In this document: positions 42,967-52,683 of the stretch, piece after piece
Layout of the letters: every line of letters begins with the position of its first letter
Position numbering within the stretch: position 1 is the stretch's first letter
Source of the DNA: Paenibacillus_AR mesotrionivorans
Lineage (GTDB): Bacteria > Bacillota > Bacilli > Paenibacillales > NBRC-103111
Assembly: GCF_046098205.1 (NCBI RefSeq)
Contig: NZ_JBJURJ010000011.1
Coordinates: 1-64,000 of the forward strand
Length of the DNA stretch: 64,000 nucleotides
Direction: 5' to 3'
The notes under the pieces: generated by a model
What the model was told of the DNA's origin: nothing
Database searches by the model: none
The model's input: only the letters and a program-made list of their open reading frames with translations
Position numbers and translations under genes: made by a program

Positions 42967-45302
42967 GGATTTTGTTTGCCTAGCGCTTGTTCCCGGTATT
43001 CCGAAGGGGTAAGGACCGTCAGCTTTTTGAAAATCCGGATAAAGGTGTTCACGTTGCTGTAGCCCACCGCCTCGGCGATATCCCTTATCTTCGCGTCGGT
43101 TTCCACCAGCAGCCGTCTGGCCTGGATCATCCGCAAATTCATCAGGTAATCGATAAAATTGCTTTCCGTTTGCTCCTTAAACAGCTTGCTTAAATGGGAT
43201 ACGCTCACATGGAATTCATCCGCCAGCATGTTCAGGGACAGATCGGCTCTGCTGAAATTGGCATGGATATAGTCCAACACCTTGACCACCAGATCATTTT
43301 TCTCCCGGCTGCTTCGTTTGTGCCGAATCTGCTCCATGCACTCCCGCAGCGCGGACAGGATAAAGCCCTTCATATCCTCCAGATTGTCGTGCTGGTTCAA
43401 GGAATCCCGCATCTCCTGGGGCAGGCGGAACTGCTCCGGCTCAATCCCCGCCTCTCCCGCCACTACGGCGGCCTTCATGAGACATTGCAGACTCATCTGC
43501 CGAATCAATTCGGGAGGCACGCCATATTGAGTAAAGGCAAGAAACCAGCGGTCTATCTGCGTCTTCAGCTTGTCCCCGTCCAGCAGCTTCAGGGAATCCA
43601 TTATGCCGTCCGTCATCATCACCAGCCGGTAGAATGGGGCCGATTCCTCACCTTGCACATCATCCTGGGTAATCACCGTATTCGTCCCCAGAATCAGCCG
43701 GTAGGCTAGCACATTGCAGGCCTGCTTGAAGGATAAATGAATCTCCCCCGGCGTTTCCGCCAGTCCGCCTACACCGATGGTCACAGTACGCTTAAAGTTT
43801 TCCGCCACATAATTTTTGATCAATTCCGCCACCACTCCGGCCCGCAGCTCGTCCTCCCCGTCGCCGTCCTGGAAGCTCATGAGAATGGCGCACCGGCCGT
43901 TTTCCAGCTCGATGGCCACCCCTTTGCCCTCCGCCTGGATCAGCTCCTCGGCCACATTGCACAGGGCGTAATTGTACAGGTGGATATCCCGGGGCGTGAG
44001 CGGCTCAGAACGCTGGTCAAATTCCGCCGCCAGCACCACAAAGCGGTTCATATCCAGCTCCATTCCCAGCATGTCCATATACTGTCTGGTGTTGGAGATA
44101 TTGATTTTATAATCGCTCAACAGCTCCATTACCAGCTGCCACTTCAGAATCGGCTTGGTGTCACGGACCTGTTGCTGAAGCTGCTCGCTCTTCACCAGAA
44201 TATCCTCGAACCGGGATTCCAGCAGCTTCAGGCCATCCCCTCCGGCATCCCCGGCAGGGTGGGGAGCCAACGCATTCAGCTTGGCCGTGATGGTCTCCAT
44301 AAACCGGTCCAGCGGCTTGAAGGTCCATCTGCCTACAGCAAAAGCCAGCACCGCTGCCAGAAGGAGGATCAGAGCCGACAAAACGGTGAGCGAATTGCGA
44401 ATCACAATCAGGGGTTTGTTCAGCTCGATCTCCGAAACGACCCGCACAATTCTCCAGCCCGTATACGGATTCACCTTGTAAAAAACAGTGGAGGCCTTAT
44501 TATTCACTGTGGCCTTGAAGTAACCCGACCTCTTGTCCATCGCCGCCATCTCCGCCACGAAGGGGGTGGAGCTCCAGCTTTCACCCAGCGAGGATTCATC
44601 GGGATGAATCACCACCACACCATCCTTGTCCAGCACCAGGCTTACTCCCTGGGCATCCTGCTCATGGTGAATCAGAGGCAATAAAAGCTCCGCCTTCAAA
44701 TTGAAGGCCACTGCACCCTTGCGGTAGCCGGAGGAATGAATCATCGGATAGGTCCGGACGAATGTCACCACATTGCGGTAAATGGGAAAGTTGGAGTTCC
44801 GAAGCAGCACCTTGCGGCTGCCCAGCCAGTCGGAATAACCGTCGAATTGGCTGAACCGGCCGATCCAGGAATAATCCCTCACCCGCAGCTCCTCCGTGAG
44901 AATATCCCCGGACACCAGCCGGTCCTGGGAGTAGGAGTACATGTCCACAGAGAACAGATATTCGTCGCTGTGGATGAGCCTGTCGATATGATTGCCGACG
45001 CGGTAATCATTATCTGTCCGCTCTCCCTGCGGCAGATCGTCATCAAAGAACTTTCTTACCTCTTCATACTGGATCAATTGGAGGGCTTCATTATCCACAT
45101 TCTTCAGCACCAGCTCCAGCTTCTGCTCCATATGCTCCAGCAGCTCCACATTGGTGCGGATCAGCCGGTCCTTCAGGTCATCAGTAAAGATCAGATAAAA
45201 CAGCACCGCCGATACGGTTATGATCAGGAACAGAAACATGATCAGGCCTGTGATCACTTTTTTCATCCACCGGTTCTCTGCACTGCTTACGCTTCTGTTC
45301 AT
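42963..45302 (-). CDS. Membrane-bound AraC-family regulator with extracellular sensor
   Basis: A 779-residue protein. TM1 is at about residues 14-38 and TM2 at about 300-325, enclosing a dCache-like extracellular domain (GVSLVLDKDGVVVIHPDESSLG in part). Residues about 330-650 form a cytoplasmic linker, and the C-terminal 100 hold the AraC double helix-turn-helix (SLNMLADEFHVSVSHLSKLFK, then DIAEAVGYSNVNTFIRIFKK). Such one-component regulators are common next to sugar transporters in Paenibacillus. It is the likely activator of the paired promoters at 48925-49040 and 52684-52795. It lies 43 bp after the binding-protein gene. Confidence 0.88.
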   Translation of the reverse strand: MNRSVSSAENRWMKKVITGLIMFLFLIITVSAVLFYLIFTDDLKDRLIRTNVELLEHMEQKLELVLKNVDNEALQLIQYEEVRKFFDDDLPQGERTDNDYRVGNHIDRLIHSDEYLFSVDMYSYSQDRLVSGDILTEELRVRDYSWIGRFSQFDGYSDWLGSRKVLLRNSNFPIYRNVVTFVRTYPMIHSSGYRKGAVAFNLKAELLLPLIHHEQDAQGVSLVLDKDGVVVIHPDESSLGESWSSTPFVAEMAAMDKRSGYFKATVNNKASTVFYKVNPYTGWRIVRVVSEIELNKPLIVIRNSLTVLSALILLLAAVLAFAVGRWTFKPLDRFMETITAKLNALAPHPAGDAGGDGLKLLESRFEDILVKSEQLQQQVRDTKPILKWQLVMELLSDYKINISNTRQYMDMLGMELDMNRFVVLAAEFDQRSEPLTPRDIHLYNYALCNVAEELIQAEGKGVAIELENGRCAILMSFQDGDGEDELRAGVVAELIKNYVAENFKRTVTIGVGGLAETPGEIHLSFKQACNVLAYRLILGTNTVITQDDVQGEESAPFYRLVMMTDGIMDSLKLLDGDKLKTQIDRWFLAFTQYGVPPELIRQMSLQCLMKAAVVAGEAGIEPEQFRLPQEMRDSLNQHDNLEDMKGFILSALRECMEQIRHKRSSREKNDLVVKVLDYIHANFSRADLSLNMLADEFHVSVSHLSKLFKEQTESNFIDYLMNLRMIQARRLLVETDAKIRDIAEAVGYSNVNTFIRIFKKLTVLTPSEYREQALGKQNP

Positions 45303-45344
45303 GCCTCTGTTCCCTTCATGTGCGTAATTGGCGGTGACTGTACA

Positions 45345-46958
45345 TTATTTGAAGCTGGCTTTATTCGCTTCATACCATTCCTGGGCCATCGCTTCCACCT
45401 TCTCGCCGCCCAGGCGCTTCCATTCCTTGCGGATTTCCTCCAGACCCCAGGCTGCCGTATATTGGCTGCCCTGCATGGCCACCTTGGCGCGTACCCCTTC
45501 AATAAAGGGCTTGAGGGCAGCCTGTATATCGTTCAGCTCCGTGAGGTTGGGCTGATAGGGAATATCCCGGCGGAAGGCATTCTTGGTGGCCGTCTCCAGC
45601 CCCTTCTTGCTCAGCGCAGCCAGCCGTTGGGAGGTCTCATCCGGCGCAGCCTTCACCAGCAGATCGGCAGGAGAGAACTTTACATTCCTCAGAAACCCGT
45701 ATTCCCCGGCATAGGCTACTTCCTTCTTGTACTTATCCGCATCCAACTGCTGGGCCACTCCGTTCACATTCTTGTAGTGGACCCCTTCCGTACCATTAAC
45801 CAAGGTCATCCAGCCTTTGTCCACTAGCCAGTCCAGATACTCTACAGCCGCCTTGGGATTCTGCATTTCCTTATTGAACGCTACAAAAATGAAGGGCGCA
45901 GTCTCTTGGTACAGTCCAAACTTGCCGTTTTTGGTGGAAACCGGCTCCAGCGGCACAGGGTTGGCGCCGGGCACATTTTTCCACATATCCCGGATATGGA
46001 CCTCCATGGCGCCACTTCCCCAGCTGGCTACATAGATGCCTGCTTTGCCAGTGGTCCAGAGCTGGTTGGCCCGCTGGAAGTTCTTGTCCGTGAGATATTC
46101 CTTGTCCACCAGCCCGGCCTCATACATTTGCTTCTCCAGAGCCAGCGTATCGCCGAAGCGGTCGAGGGTGGCACCGTACTTCATTTTGCCGCTCTCCAGG
46201 TACCATTGGCTGTTGATAGCCGCGTTCATGGCGGAGTAGGCGTCAAAGGTGGTACTGCCCACCAGAGGGATTGTATCAGCTTTGCCGTTGCCGTCCGGAT
46301 CCTGATCCTTGAAGGCCTTGGCTACCGTAATCAATTCATCCATAGTGGTTGGCGTTTTCAGGCCCAGCTTATCCAGCCAATCCTGCCTGATCCACATCCC
46401 GTGGTTGGCGATGGAATCCAGGGTCCGTTCGGTGGCGACGGCGTACATCTTGCCCTCGAAGGTCAGGTACGGCTTCAGCTCGGGATGCTCCTGCAAATAT
46501 TTTTTATAGGAGGTGCTGTATTTCTCAATATATTGGTCCACTGGCTGAATGGCTCCCTGGGTAATCAGCTTGCCGATATAGTTCCGGTCATACTCCCAGA
46601 TCAGATCCGGCGCCTGCTTGGAGGCAATCAGCACGTTCAGCTTGTCCTGAGCCTGGTTGCGGGGAACGGGAACCACCTTCACGTCAATGCCGGACTGCTC
46701 CCGGATCCATTTGACCCAACGGTTGTTTTCGTAGGTGCCTTCGTCGCTGGAAACCGAGCCTCTGTCGAACATGGAGAAGCTGACGGCCTTGGGCAGGCTG
46801 GCATACGGATCAGCCGCCGCTGTTCCCACAGCCGATGCCTCCGGCGACGGAGCTGCCTCCCCTGTCCCCTTGTCAGAGCATCCCGCCAATACCGCTCCGG
46901 CCAGCACGCATAAGGCAGCTGCTGAAGCAACCCGCTTTTTGTTTTGTCTGGTTTTCAT
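45345..46958 (-). CDS. Extracellular sugar-binding lipoprotein (LplA/YtcQ-like)
   Basis: A 537-residue lipoprotein. The signal peptide MKTRQNKKRVASAAALCV leads to the lipobox AGC (Cys27), then a Gly/Ala/Pro/Ser linker. The fold is that of family 1 solute-binding proteins of about 500-560 residues in Paenibacillus, which bind oligosaccharides. ATG 46958 is chosen because AGGAGG is 9 nt upstream. It follows the two permease genes by 57 bp. The ATPase is not encoded here, as is usual for this type, which shares an MsmX-like subunit. Confidence 0.9.
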   Translation of the reverse strand: MKTRQNKKRVASAAALCVLAGAVLAGCSDKGTGEAAPSPEASAVGTAAADPYASLPKAVSFSMFDRGSVSSDEGTYENNRWVKWIREQSGIDVKVVPVPRNQAQDKLNVLIASKQAPDLIWEYDRNYIGKLITQGAIQPVDQYIEKYSTSYKKYLQEHPELKPYLTFEGKMYAVATERTLDSIANHGMWIRQDWLDKLGLKTPTTMDELITVAKAFKDQDPDGNGKADTIPLVGSTTFDAYSAMNAAINSQWYLESGKMKYGATLDRFGDTLALEKQMYEAGLVDKEYLTDKNFQRANQLWTTGKAGIYVASWGSGAMEVHIRDMWKNVPGANPVPLEPVSTKNGKFGLYQETAPFIFVAFNKEMQNPKAAVEYLDWLVDKGWMTLVNGTEGVHYKNVNGVAQQLDADKYKKEVAYAGEYGFLRNVKFSPADLLVKAAPDETSQRLAALSKKGLETATKNAFRRDIPYQPNLTELNDIQAALKPFIEGVRAKVAMQGSQYTAAWGLEEIRKEWKRLGGEKVEAMAQEWYEANKASFK

Positions 46959-47015
46959 GTGTAGACCTCCTGATTTCATTATAATATATCAAGACTGCGC
47001 AAACAGCCTGCGATA

Positions 47016-47894
47016 TCAGCCTTTGACAGAGCCTAACAGGACTCCCTTCACAAAGTGCTTTTGCAGCAGCGGGTACACGCACAAGATCGGCATGATGGAG
47101 AACACGATGGAGGCCGCCCGCACCCCCTCCGGGGTAATCATCCGCTCCGTGACTCCCTCGCCACTCCTCAGCATCTCCGGGCTGACCAGGTCGATCATCT
47201 GGTACAGCTTGACCATCAGGGACATCTTGTCGGTGCTGCGGATGTAAATCAGCACATTCATGTAGGAGTTCCACCAGCCCACCGCATAAAACAAGGTCAG
47301 CGCCGCAATTACCGGCATGGACAGCGGGAGAATAATCCGGAACAGCACCACCCATTCGTTGGCCCCATCCATGGCCGCCGATTCCTCTACCTCCGCAGGC
47401 AGCCCCTCGAAGAAGGATTTCATGACGAACATGTTGTAGACGCTGACCAGGGCAGGCAGCCAGATGGCCCAATAGGTATTGACCAGCCCCAGGCTGTTGA
47501 TGAGCAGGAAGTGGGGAATCATTCCGCCGCCGAACAGCATGGTGAACAGCACGCCCTGCAGCAGAACGCTTCTGCCCTTCAGCCTGGGCTTGGATAAGGG
47601 ATACGCGGCCAGAACGGTGAACACCATATTGAGCAAAGTGCCTACAATTGTAATCAGGACCGTGTTCTTCATGGCCACAATCAGTTGTCCGTCGTCGATC
47701 AGGTTCCGGTACGTCTCTGTGTTGAAATCTACCGGCCACAGGAACACCTCGCCTGCGGAGATAGCCCTGCTGCCGCTGAAGGAGGTAGCGATAATATTCA
47801 GGAACGGAAATACAGTTGCAGCGGCGAATAACGCCAGCACGGTGTTATTAAGCCAGTAGAACAGGCTCGTTTTACTGAAGCCTTTTGTCCTCAT
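47016..47894 (-). CDS. Sugar ABC permease (LplC/MsmG-like)
   Basis: A 292-residue inner permease with six hydrophobic segments. The EAA loop is EVEESAAMDGANEWVVLFRIILPLSMP, at about residues 165-191, typical of carbohydrate ABC permeases. The N-terminus SLFYWLNNTVLALFAAATVFPFLN matches the LplC group. It pairs with the permease just upstream (28 bp gap). Start ATG 47894 follows AAGGGGG. Confidence 0.93.
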   Translation of the reverse strand: MRTKGFSKTSLFYWLNNTVLALFAAATVFPFLNIIATSFSGSRAISAGEVFLWPVDFNTETYRNLIDDGQLIVAMKNTVLITIVGTLLNMVFTVLAAYPLSKPRLKGRSVLLQGVLFTMLFGGGMIPHFLLINSLGLVNTYWAIWLPALVSVYNMFVMKSFFEGLPAEVEESAAMDGANEWVVLFRIILPLSMPVIAALTLFYAVGWWNSYMNVLIYIRSTDKMSLMVKLYQMIDLVSPEMLRSGEGVTERMITPEGVRAASIVFSIMPILCVYPLLQKHFVKGVLLGSVKG

Positions 47895-47922
47895 GGGACC
47901 ATCACCCCCTTTTTTGTCCGGG

Positions 47923-48897
47923 CTACCACAGCCCTCGTTCTCCCATGGCTTTAATCAGCCCGTTGACACTGACCACCAGGATCAGCGCCACCACCGACTG
48001 GAACAGGCCAAGCGCCGTGGTGTAGCTATATTGCAGATTCTCGATTCCGCGGGTGTACACATACGTGCTGATGACTTCCGCTACCTGGTTAACGGCTGGG
48101 TTCTTCATGGTGAACACCTGCTCGAAGCCCACATCCATCATTTTTCCCACCTGCAGGATCAGCAGAATCGCCGCGGTGCTGCGGATGCCGGGAAGGGTTA
48201 CATGCCAGATTTGCCGGAGCTTGCTGGCCCCGTCGATCTTGGCGGCTTCATAAAGGGTGGGATCAATCCCTGCCATGGCGGCCATGTAGAGGATGGTGCC
48301 GAAGCCCGCCTCCTTCCAGATGCCCGACGCCACAAAGGAGATGGGCCACCAGAAGGAGCTGGCCATAAAGTAGATTGGCTCCATCCCGAAGAGCTTCAGC
48401 ACCGTGTTGACGATTCCCGTAGAGGGAGACAGCATGGCGATGACAATGGTGCCCAGCACCACCCAGGAAATAAAGTGGGGGATATAAAGCAGGTTCTGCA
48501 GCACCCTCTTATAGCCGTTCCCGCGTACCTCATTCAGGAGGACAGCCAGGACAATGGGCACCGGGAAGGCAAACACCAGATTGTACAGATTGAGCAGCAG
48601 GGTATTGCGCAGCACAATGTAAAAATCGCTGCTGGAGAACAGCTTCCGGAAGTGCTCCAGTCCGGCCCAACTGCTTCCCCAGATGCCCTCGGTCAGTCGG
48701 TAGTTTTTGAAGGCGATGATTTCTCCGAAGAGGGGGGCGTACTTGAACAGCAGAAAATATACGGCCACCGGTACAAGCATCAGATACAAATATTTGTCCC
48801 GCAGGATATGCTTTCTCCACCCCTGCCTGGGACGGGCGGAGGCCAGGGCAGCTTGAGCAGGCTGCGGGTGCGGGTATGTTCCTTGGGATTGCCGCAA
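47923..48897 (-). CDS. Sugar ABC permease (LplB-like)
   Basis: A 324-residue permease. TM1 is ILRDKYLYLMLVPVAVYFLL in part; the EAA loop is YEAAKIDGASKLRQIWHVTLP at about residues 215-235. TTG 48897 was chosen as the start: AAAGGAG lies 8 nt upstream, and the length then equals that of LplB (about 320). The longer upstream frame covers a conserved non-coding leader and is not believed. It heads the permease-permease-binding protein-regulator-GH78 operon. Confidence 0.9.
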   Translation of the reverse strand: MRQSQGTYPHPQPAQAALASARPRQGWRKHILRDKYLYLMLVPVAVYFLLFKYAPLFGEIIAFKNYRLTEGIWGSSWAGLEHFRKLFSSSDFYIVLRNTLLLNLYNLVFAFPVPIVLAVLLNEVRGNGYKRVLQNLLYIPHFISWVVLGTIVIAMLSPSTGIVNTVLKLFGMEPIYFMASSFWWPISFVASGIWKEAGFGTILYMAAMAGIDPTLYEAAKIDGASKLRQIWHVTLPGIRSTAAILLILQVGKMMDVGFEQVFTMKNPAVNQVAEVISTYVYTRGIENLQYSYTTALGLFQSVVALILVVSVNGLIKAMGERGLW

Positions 48898-48924
48898 GGG
48901 GATCTCTCCTTTCGTATGCTGTTG

Positions 48925-49040
48925 AATCTGCCCTAACGGTAACACGCGGCAAGAGGAGCCGAAATCGCTACCTTTTGCTCTCGTATCTTTTTTCGCGGGA
49001 TTCTGATCTTTACTTTTTGTGATGGTTTTTACTTTTTGGG
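48925..49040 (-). promoter_or_regulatory. Promoter/activator region 1 of the polysaccharide locus
   Basis: On the minus strand, two AAAAAGTAAA half-sites (complements of 49009-49018 and 49028-49037) are 19 bp apart. They are followed by a weak -10 (GATACG), a conserved stretch GCAAAAGGTAGCGATTTC and then CCGTTAGGGCAG. The whole region is copied at 52684-52795 with the same spacing. The arrangement fits direct-repeat binding by an AraC-type activator overlapping the -35. Confidence 0.65.
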
Positions 49041-49071
49041 AAATGGGGTGATATACGTCGCTCAAAAATGT

Positions 49072-49115
49072 AAAAGAAAGGCTCAACAACCGTAAAAAAC
49101 CGATTGTTGAGCCTT
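49072..49115 (-). terminator. Terminator of the modular glycosidase gene
   Basis: AAGGCTCAACAA (49078-49089) and TTGTTGAGCCTT (49104-49115), followed on the minus strand by TCTTTTAC. It lies 50 bp past the stop and just upstream of the permease promoter, so the glycosidase and permeases are separate transcripts. Confidence 0.75.
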
Positions 49116-49164
49116 CCAGCGGGGCCGCTAGAGGCCTCTATCCGTCGAAGACGGCGCAGTGACT

Positions 49165-52100
49165 TTACAGACCAGGGGTCTGGACCAGAAGCAGATCTCC
49201 AAAAGCGTCCGGGTCCTTGGACGAACCAATCCCACTCATATACTCCATCCAGCCCCGTCTACCGGAGCCGTCGTTATCATTAATCAGCATAGAGAATCCA
49301 AAATCCGCTCCCGGAGCCGCTGTTATTCCGGCCGGCAGCAACGCGTTCCACGGAATCGCCATTTCGTAGGTTGTGGTGCCGCTGTCGTCATCCCGGGTAA
49401 CCGCAAATTGCGCATTACCAAGGCCTGCCACTCCTACCGCGGCAGTCCAACGCCACTGGATGACGCTGGCGGTACTCCGGTTCAGCGCCACGCCGAGCTC
49501 ATTATACCCAAGCACGGGCAATTCCGATTTTCTGCCGGGGTCCAGGGCGAATTGGATGCTATCACCCTTCCACATATCGCTGCCTGTGCCATTTTGCACA
49601 TGGACATTGTCCTTGACCGCAACAGCCAGGTAGAGCCGCTCCTCATCCCACTGCATATATCCTGTGCCGCTTAGGTCGGAGGCTCCGCCCCACCCGTTCA
49701 TCTGCGCCTGTGCAGCCTGATCGATGGAGAAGGGAATGGCTGCGGCCCATTCGCCCTGCGCCAGAGTCCCGTCAATGATCGGCGGCTGAGCGGCCTCCGA
49801 GGCGGCGAGAAAGCTAATCCGGCGGTCCACAACAGCAGCAGCTCCATTGCTTAGGGTGGTTTTAATCTTCAGATCATACAGCTTCCCCTCCGGAGCTCCC
49901 GGAAACGCAAATGAAACGGTTGCCGAATCATTGGCCGCAATGGTAAACGGCTGTTCTGCGCTGCCCGGCTCCCATGGGGAGGAATCCAGTATTTGCAGTA
50001 CGCCGGATAGTTCTGTGTCTAAATGATTGCTGACGGCAATATTCACATTCCATTGCTTTCCTGCTGCTGTTTCCGTCAGCTGCGGAAGCACCTGGATATG
50101 GTAAGGGTCCTTCACCTCGATGCTCTGGGCGAAATTCCCCTCTACATATACAGGCTCCTCCGACATCGGCACGGTCATCGTTCCATCCGCGGCTGCAGTC
50201 AAGCTGCTGCCATTGCCGAACATATCGAAGGAAATGGCGCTGGCGGTCCCGAGATGCAGCAGGAGGCTTTTGGAATCCTTTTTGCTCCACAGCACCAGCA
50301 CATCCTTGCCGTCCGAACTGCGGTGGAAGCGGTACGCCTGCACCTGGTCCCCCGCAGGATAGGCATCCACGTAATCTGCTCCCGCAAGCTTGCCGGTCAG
50401 GGCGCGGTAAGCCGCATAATTGGCCTTGGCGGACCAAGGCACTGCCTCATGATCCCCTCTGACCAGGCCAAAATGTCCCTCAAGACTTGTCTCCGGCTTG
50501 TAATCGTTTTTGAAATCATACCAAAAGACCTTCTCCGCAAGCCCGCTGCTTAATGCCAGCGTATACGCCCTGGCGGCATAGGCCCCCGACAGCCGTTCAC
50601 TTACGCCGCGTGTTATGACCTCACTGGTAGGCCAGCCTATTTCGGTCACCCAGATGGGCTTGGCCGGGCCATAAGGCTGAAACAGCGCGTTAATCGAATG
50701 CAGACCGGCGATGAACCCTCCGTCATCCGGGTTAACGGGATAGGTATAGGGGTGGATGGAGACGGCATCCATATAATTGTAGCCGCCGGCCGCCAATACT
50801 CTCCCGATCCATTCGGCATCCGCGCCGGAGGTTGTACAGCCAATGACCACGGCATCCGGATTGGCCGTCTTGATGGCGGTGTATGCCGCTTGAAGCACCT
50901 TTGCATATGCCTCCGGGGGAAGCCGGTCAGGGTTGCCGCCTCCGATATTCCATTCGTTCCAGATTTCAAAATGATCCACCTTGCCCTTAAAATGCCCGGC
51001 CAGCTCCCCGGCGTAATGGGCATAGGCGGCAATTGCCTCATCGGTATGGGGTGCATTGCCCCCGTCATAAAACGGGTTGCCGTAGTCGACAATCAACAAG
51101 GGGCTGAGGCCCTTGGACAAGGCCGTATCGACAAACATATCCCAGGAAGCCGGGATGCTGATTTGCCCCTGGACAGTTTCCGCGTTTGCCCAGCGGGCAT
51201 CCTCCCTCACCCACTTGATGCCCGTCTGCGCGATCAGCGAGAGATAAGTATCCACCAGGCTTGCATCTGTTTTACCCATCAGATGAATGGCTGTGCCGAA
51301 TATATTGTCTTGTGCGCCTCCCGGCGAAGCGGCCACCCGGCTGAAGGGGAATTGCCCCTCCACGTCGATATTTCCGCTGTCCCCTGTGGCCTGGACCTCA
51401 AGAGTATATAAGCCATACGCCGCCGCTACAGATGAAACGTCCACCCCTTGGCTGAACACCGTTCCCGCTGCCACGTTGGCGTCAAAGCTACCGGTTGTGA
51501 GCAGGGCGCCGCCGTCATTCTTTACCCGGTAGACCACATGAACAGCCTTGTCCTGAGCCGTGGAGTTTTTCATGATCAAATTCAATAGAGCCGATTCATT
51601 GCCGGAAAAAATATTGCCCGTCGGACCGCTAACCTCCATAACCAGATCCTTCTGCTTAAAGGTAATATCATCAAACCAGGCTGTGCCCGTGACATTCCCG
51701 TCCAGCCGGACATAGATTCTGATGTACGCGGTGCCAGGCACAAGCTGGGCCACCTCCGCCATATATGCCGTCCAATCCTGGCTGCCTCCCGTTTTTAGCA
51801 GCTTCATGTTGTTGCTGTACCAGCCCAGAGAGTTTTTATTGGCGTCGGCCATTAAAATGTTGATGCTTGCCGCCTCCGGCGTAGATACGTTAGCTGTTTT
51901 GATCCAGCCGGACAGCTCATAAACCTCGTCCGCTTGGACGGGGATCAGTCCGCTGCCCAGATATTGTCCCGTTGCCGTGCCTGTCATACCGGCGCTCTGG
52001 TTTCCGCTGTGCTTCACAGCCGTATCGATAGCTGACCCTGCCTTTGTTCCCCACAAGCCTGATTCGAAGCCGCCATTGGTCAGCAAATTGTTGGATAGCT

Positions 52101-52638
52101 TCACGGTAATGTCGTCAAACCAGACCGTGCCTGTGACATTTCCGTCCAACCGGACATAGATTCTGATGTAAGCGGTTCCATTTGCAAATGAACTAAATTC
52201 CGCCGTATGCTTCGTCCATTCCTGGCTGCCTCCGGTTTTAATCAGCTTCATGGTGTTGTTGTACCAGCCCAAAGCGTTGTTGTTTCCATCCACCATCAGA
52301 ATGTTTACACTCGCGGCATCCAGGGCAGATATGTCGGCTGTTCTGATCCAGGCGGACAGCTCATACACTTCATCCGCTTGAACAGGGATCAGTCCGCTGC
52401 CCAGGTATTGTCCTGTTGCCGTTCCCGTCATGCTGGCGCTCTGATTTCCGCTGTGCTTCACCGCCGAATCAAGGGCCGATCCTGCCTTTGTTCCCCATAA
52501 CCCGGACTCAAAGCCGCCGTTCGCCAGCAGATTGGTCTCTTCCTGTGCGCTCGCGTGAAAACTTCCGGGGAAAAGGAGACTGATAAGAAATACGATTACC
52601 ATAAAAGCCGCTGCACCACTTCGCTTACTTCTGGACAT
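49165..52638 (-). CDS. Secreted modular clan GH-A (GH39-like) glycosidase with two CBMs and a CBM9-like domain
   Basis: A 1157-residue secreted enzyme. Signal peptide: residues about 1-31 (to HASA). Two near-identical jelly-roll modules (NGGFESGLWGTKAGS...) cover about 35-180 and 183-329 and match the CBM4/9/22 clan. A beta linker domain follows. The catalytic TIM barrel (about 444-767) has GIKWVREDARW, the acid/base EIWNEWN (Glu562) and nucleophile WVTEIGWPT (Glu666), as in GH39/GH5-like retaining enzymes. After another beta region, a CBM9/DOMON-like module (PIIDGTLAQGEW, then MQWDEERLYLAVAVKDN) ends the protein. ATG 52638 follows AAAGGGG. The polysaccharide is unknown; rhamnose-containing is likely given GH78 downstream. 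Confidence 0.82.
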   Translation of the reverse strand: MSRSKRSGAAAFMVIVFLISLLFPGSFHASAQEETNLLANGGFESGLWGTKAGSALDSAVKHSGNQSASMTGTATGQYLGSGLIPVQADEVYELSAWIRTADISALDAASVNILMVDGNNNALGWYNNTMKLIKTGGSQEWTKHTAEFSSFANGTAYIRIYVRLDGNVTGTVWFDDITVKLSNNLLTNGGFESGLWGTKAGSAIDTAVKHSGNQSAGMTGTATGQYLGSGLIPVQADEVYELSGWIKTANVSTPEAASINILMADANKNSLGWYSNNMKLLKTGGSQDWTAYMAEVAQLVPGTAYIRIYVRLDGNVTGTAWFDDITFKQKDLVMEVSGPTGNIFSGNESALLNLIMKNSTAQDKAVHVVYRVKNDGGALLTTGSFDANVAAGTVFSQGVDVSSVAAAYGLYTLEVQATGDSGNIDVEGQFPFSRVAASPGGAQDNIFGTAIHLMGKTDASLVDTYLSLIAQTGIKWVREDARWANAETVQGQISIPASWDMFVDTALSKGLSPLLIVDYGNPFYDGGNAPHTDEAIAAYAHYAGELAGHFKGKVDHFEIWNEWNIGGGNPDRLPPEAYAKVLQAAYTAIKTANPDAVVIGCTTSGADAEWIGRVLAAGGYNYMDAVSIHPYTYPVNPDDGGFIAGLHSINALFQPYGPAKPIWVTEIGWPTSEVITRGVSERLSGAYAARAYTLALSSGLAEKVFWYDFKNDYKPETSLEGHFGLVRGDHEAVPWSAKANYAAYRALTGKLAGADYVDAYPAGDQVQAYRFHRSSDGKDVLVLWSKKDSKSLLLHLGTASAISFDMFGNGSSLTAAADGTMTVPMSEEPVYVEGNFAQSIEVKDPYHIQVLPQLTETAAGKQWNVNIAVSNHLDTELSGVLQILDSSPWEPGSAEQPFTIAANDSATVSFAFPGAPEGKLYDLKIKTTLSNGAAAVVDRRISFLAASEAAQPPIIDGTLAQGEWAAAIPFSIDQAAQAQMNGWGGASDLSGTGYMQWDEERLYLAVAVKDNVHVQNGTGSDMWKGDSIQFALDPGRKSELPVLGYNELGVALNRSTASVIQWRWTAAVGVAGLGNAQFAVTRDDDSGTTTYEMAIPWNALLPAGITAAPGADFGFSMLINDNDGSGRRGWMEYMSGIGSSKDPDAFGDLLLVQTPGL
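51652..52536. repeat. Tandem in-gene duplication of a CBM module (about 440 bp each)
   Basis: Copies at about 51652-52092 and 52099-52536 encode modules that share long identical stretches (NGGFESGLWGTKAGSA, GQYLGSGLIPVQADEVYELS, YIRIYVRLDGNVTGT). The high nucleotide identity implies a recent duplication. Confidence 0.85.
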
Positions 52639-52683
52639 TATGAATACCCCTTTCATCATTTTTTTGGCAGCCCCGATAGGCTG

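Noticed and set aside
48898..49089. Longer N-terminus for the LplB-like permease
   Set aside because: The extension covers a promoter and leader that is conserved with the glycosidase promoter; the TTG at 48897 has a well-spaced SD and gives the usual family length.
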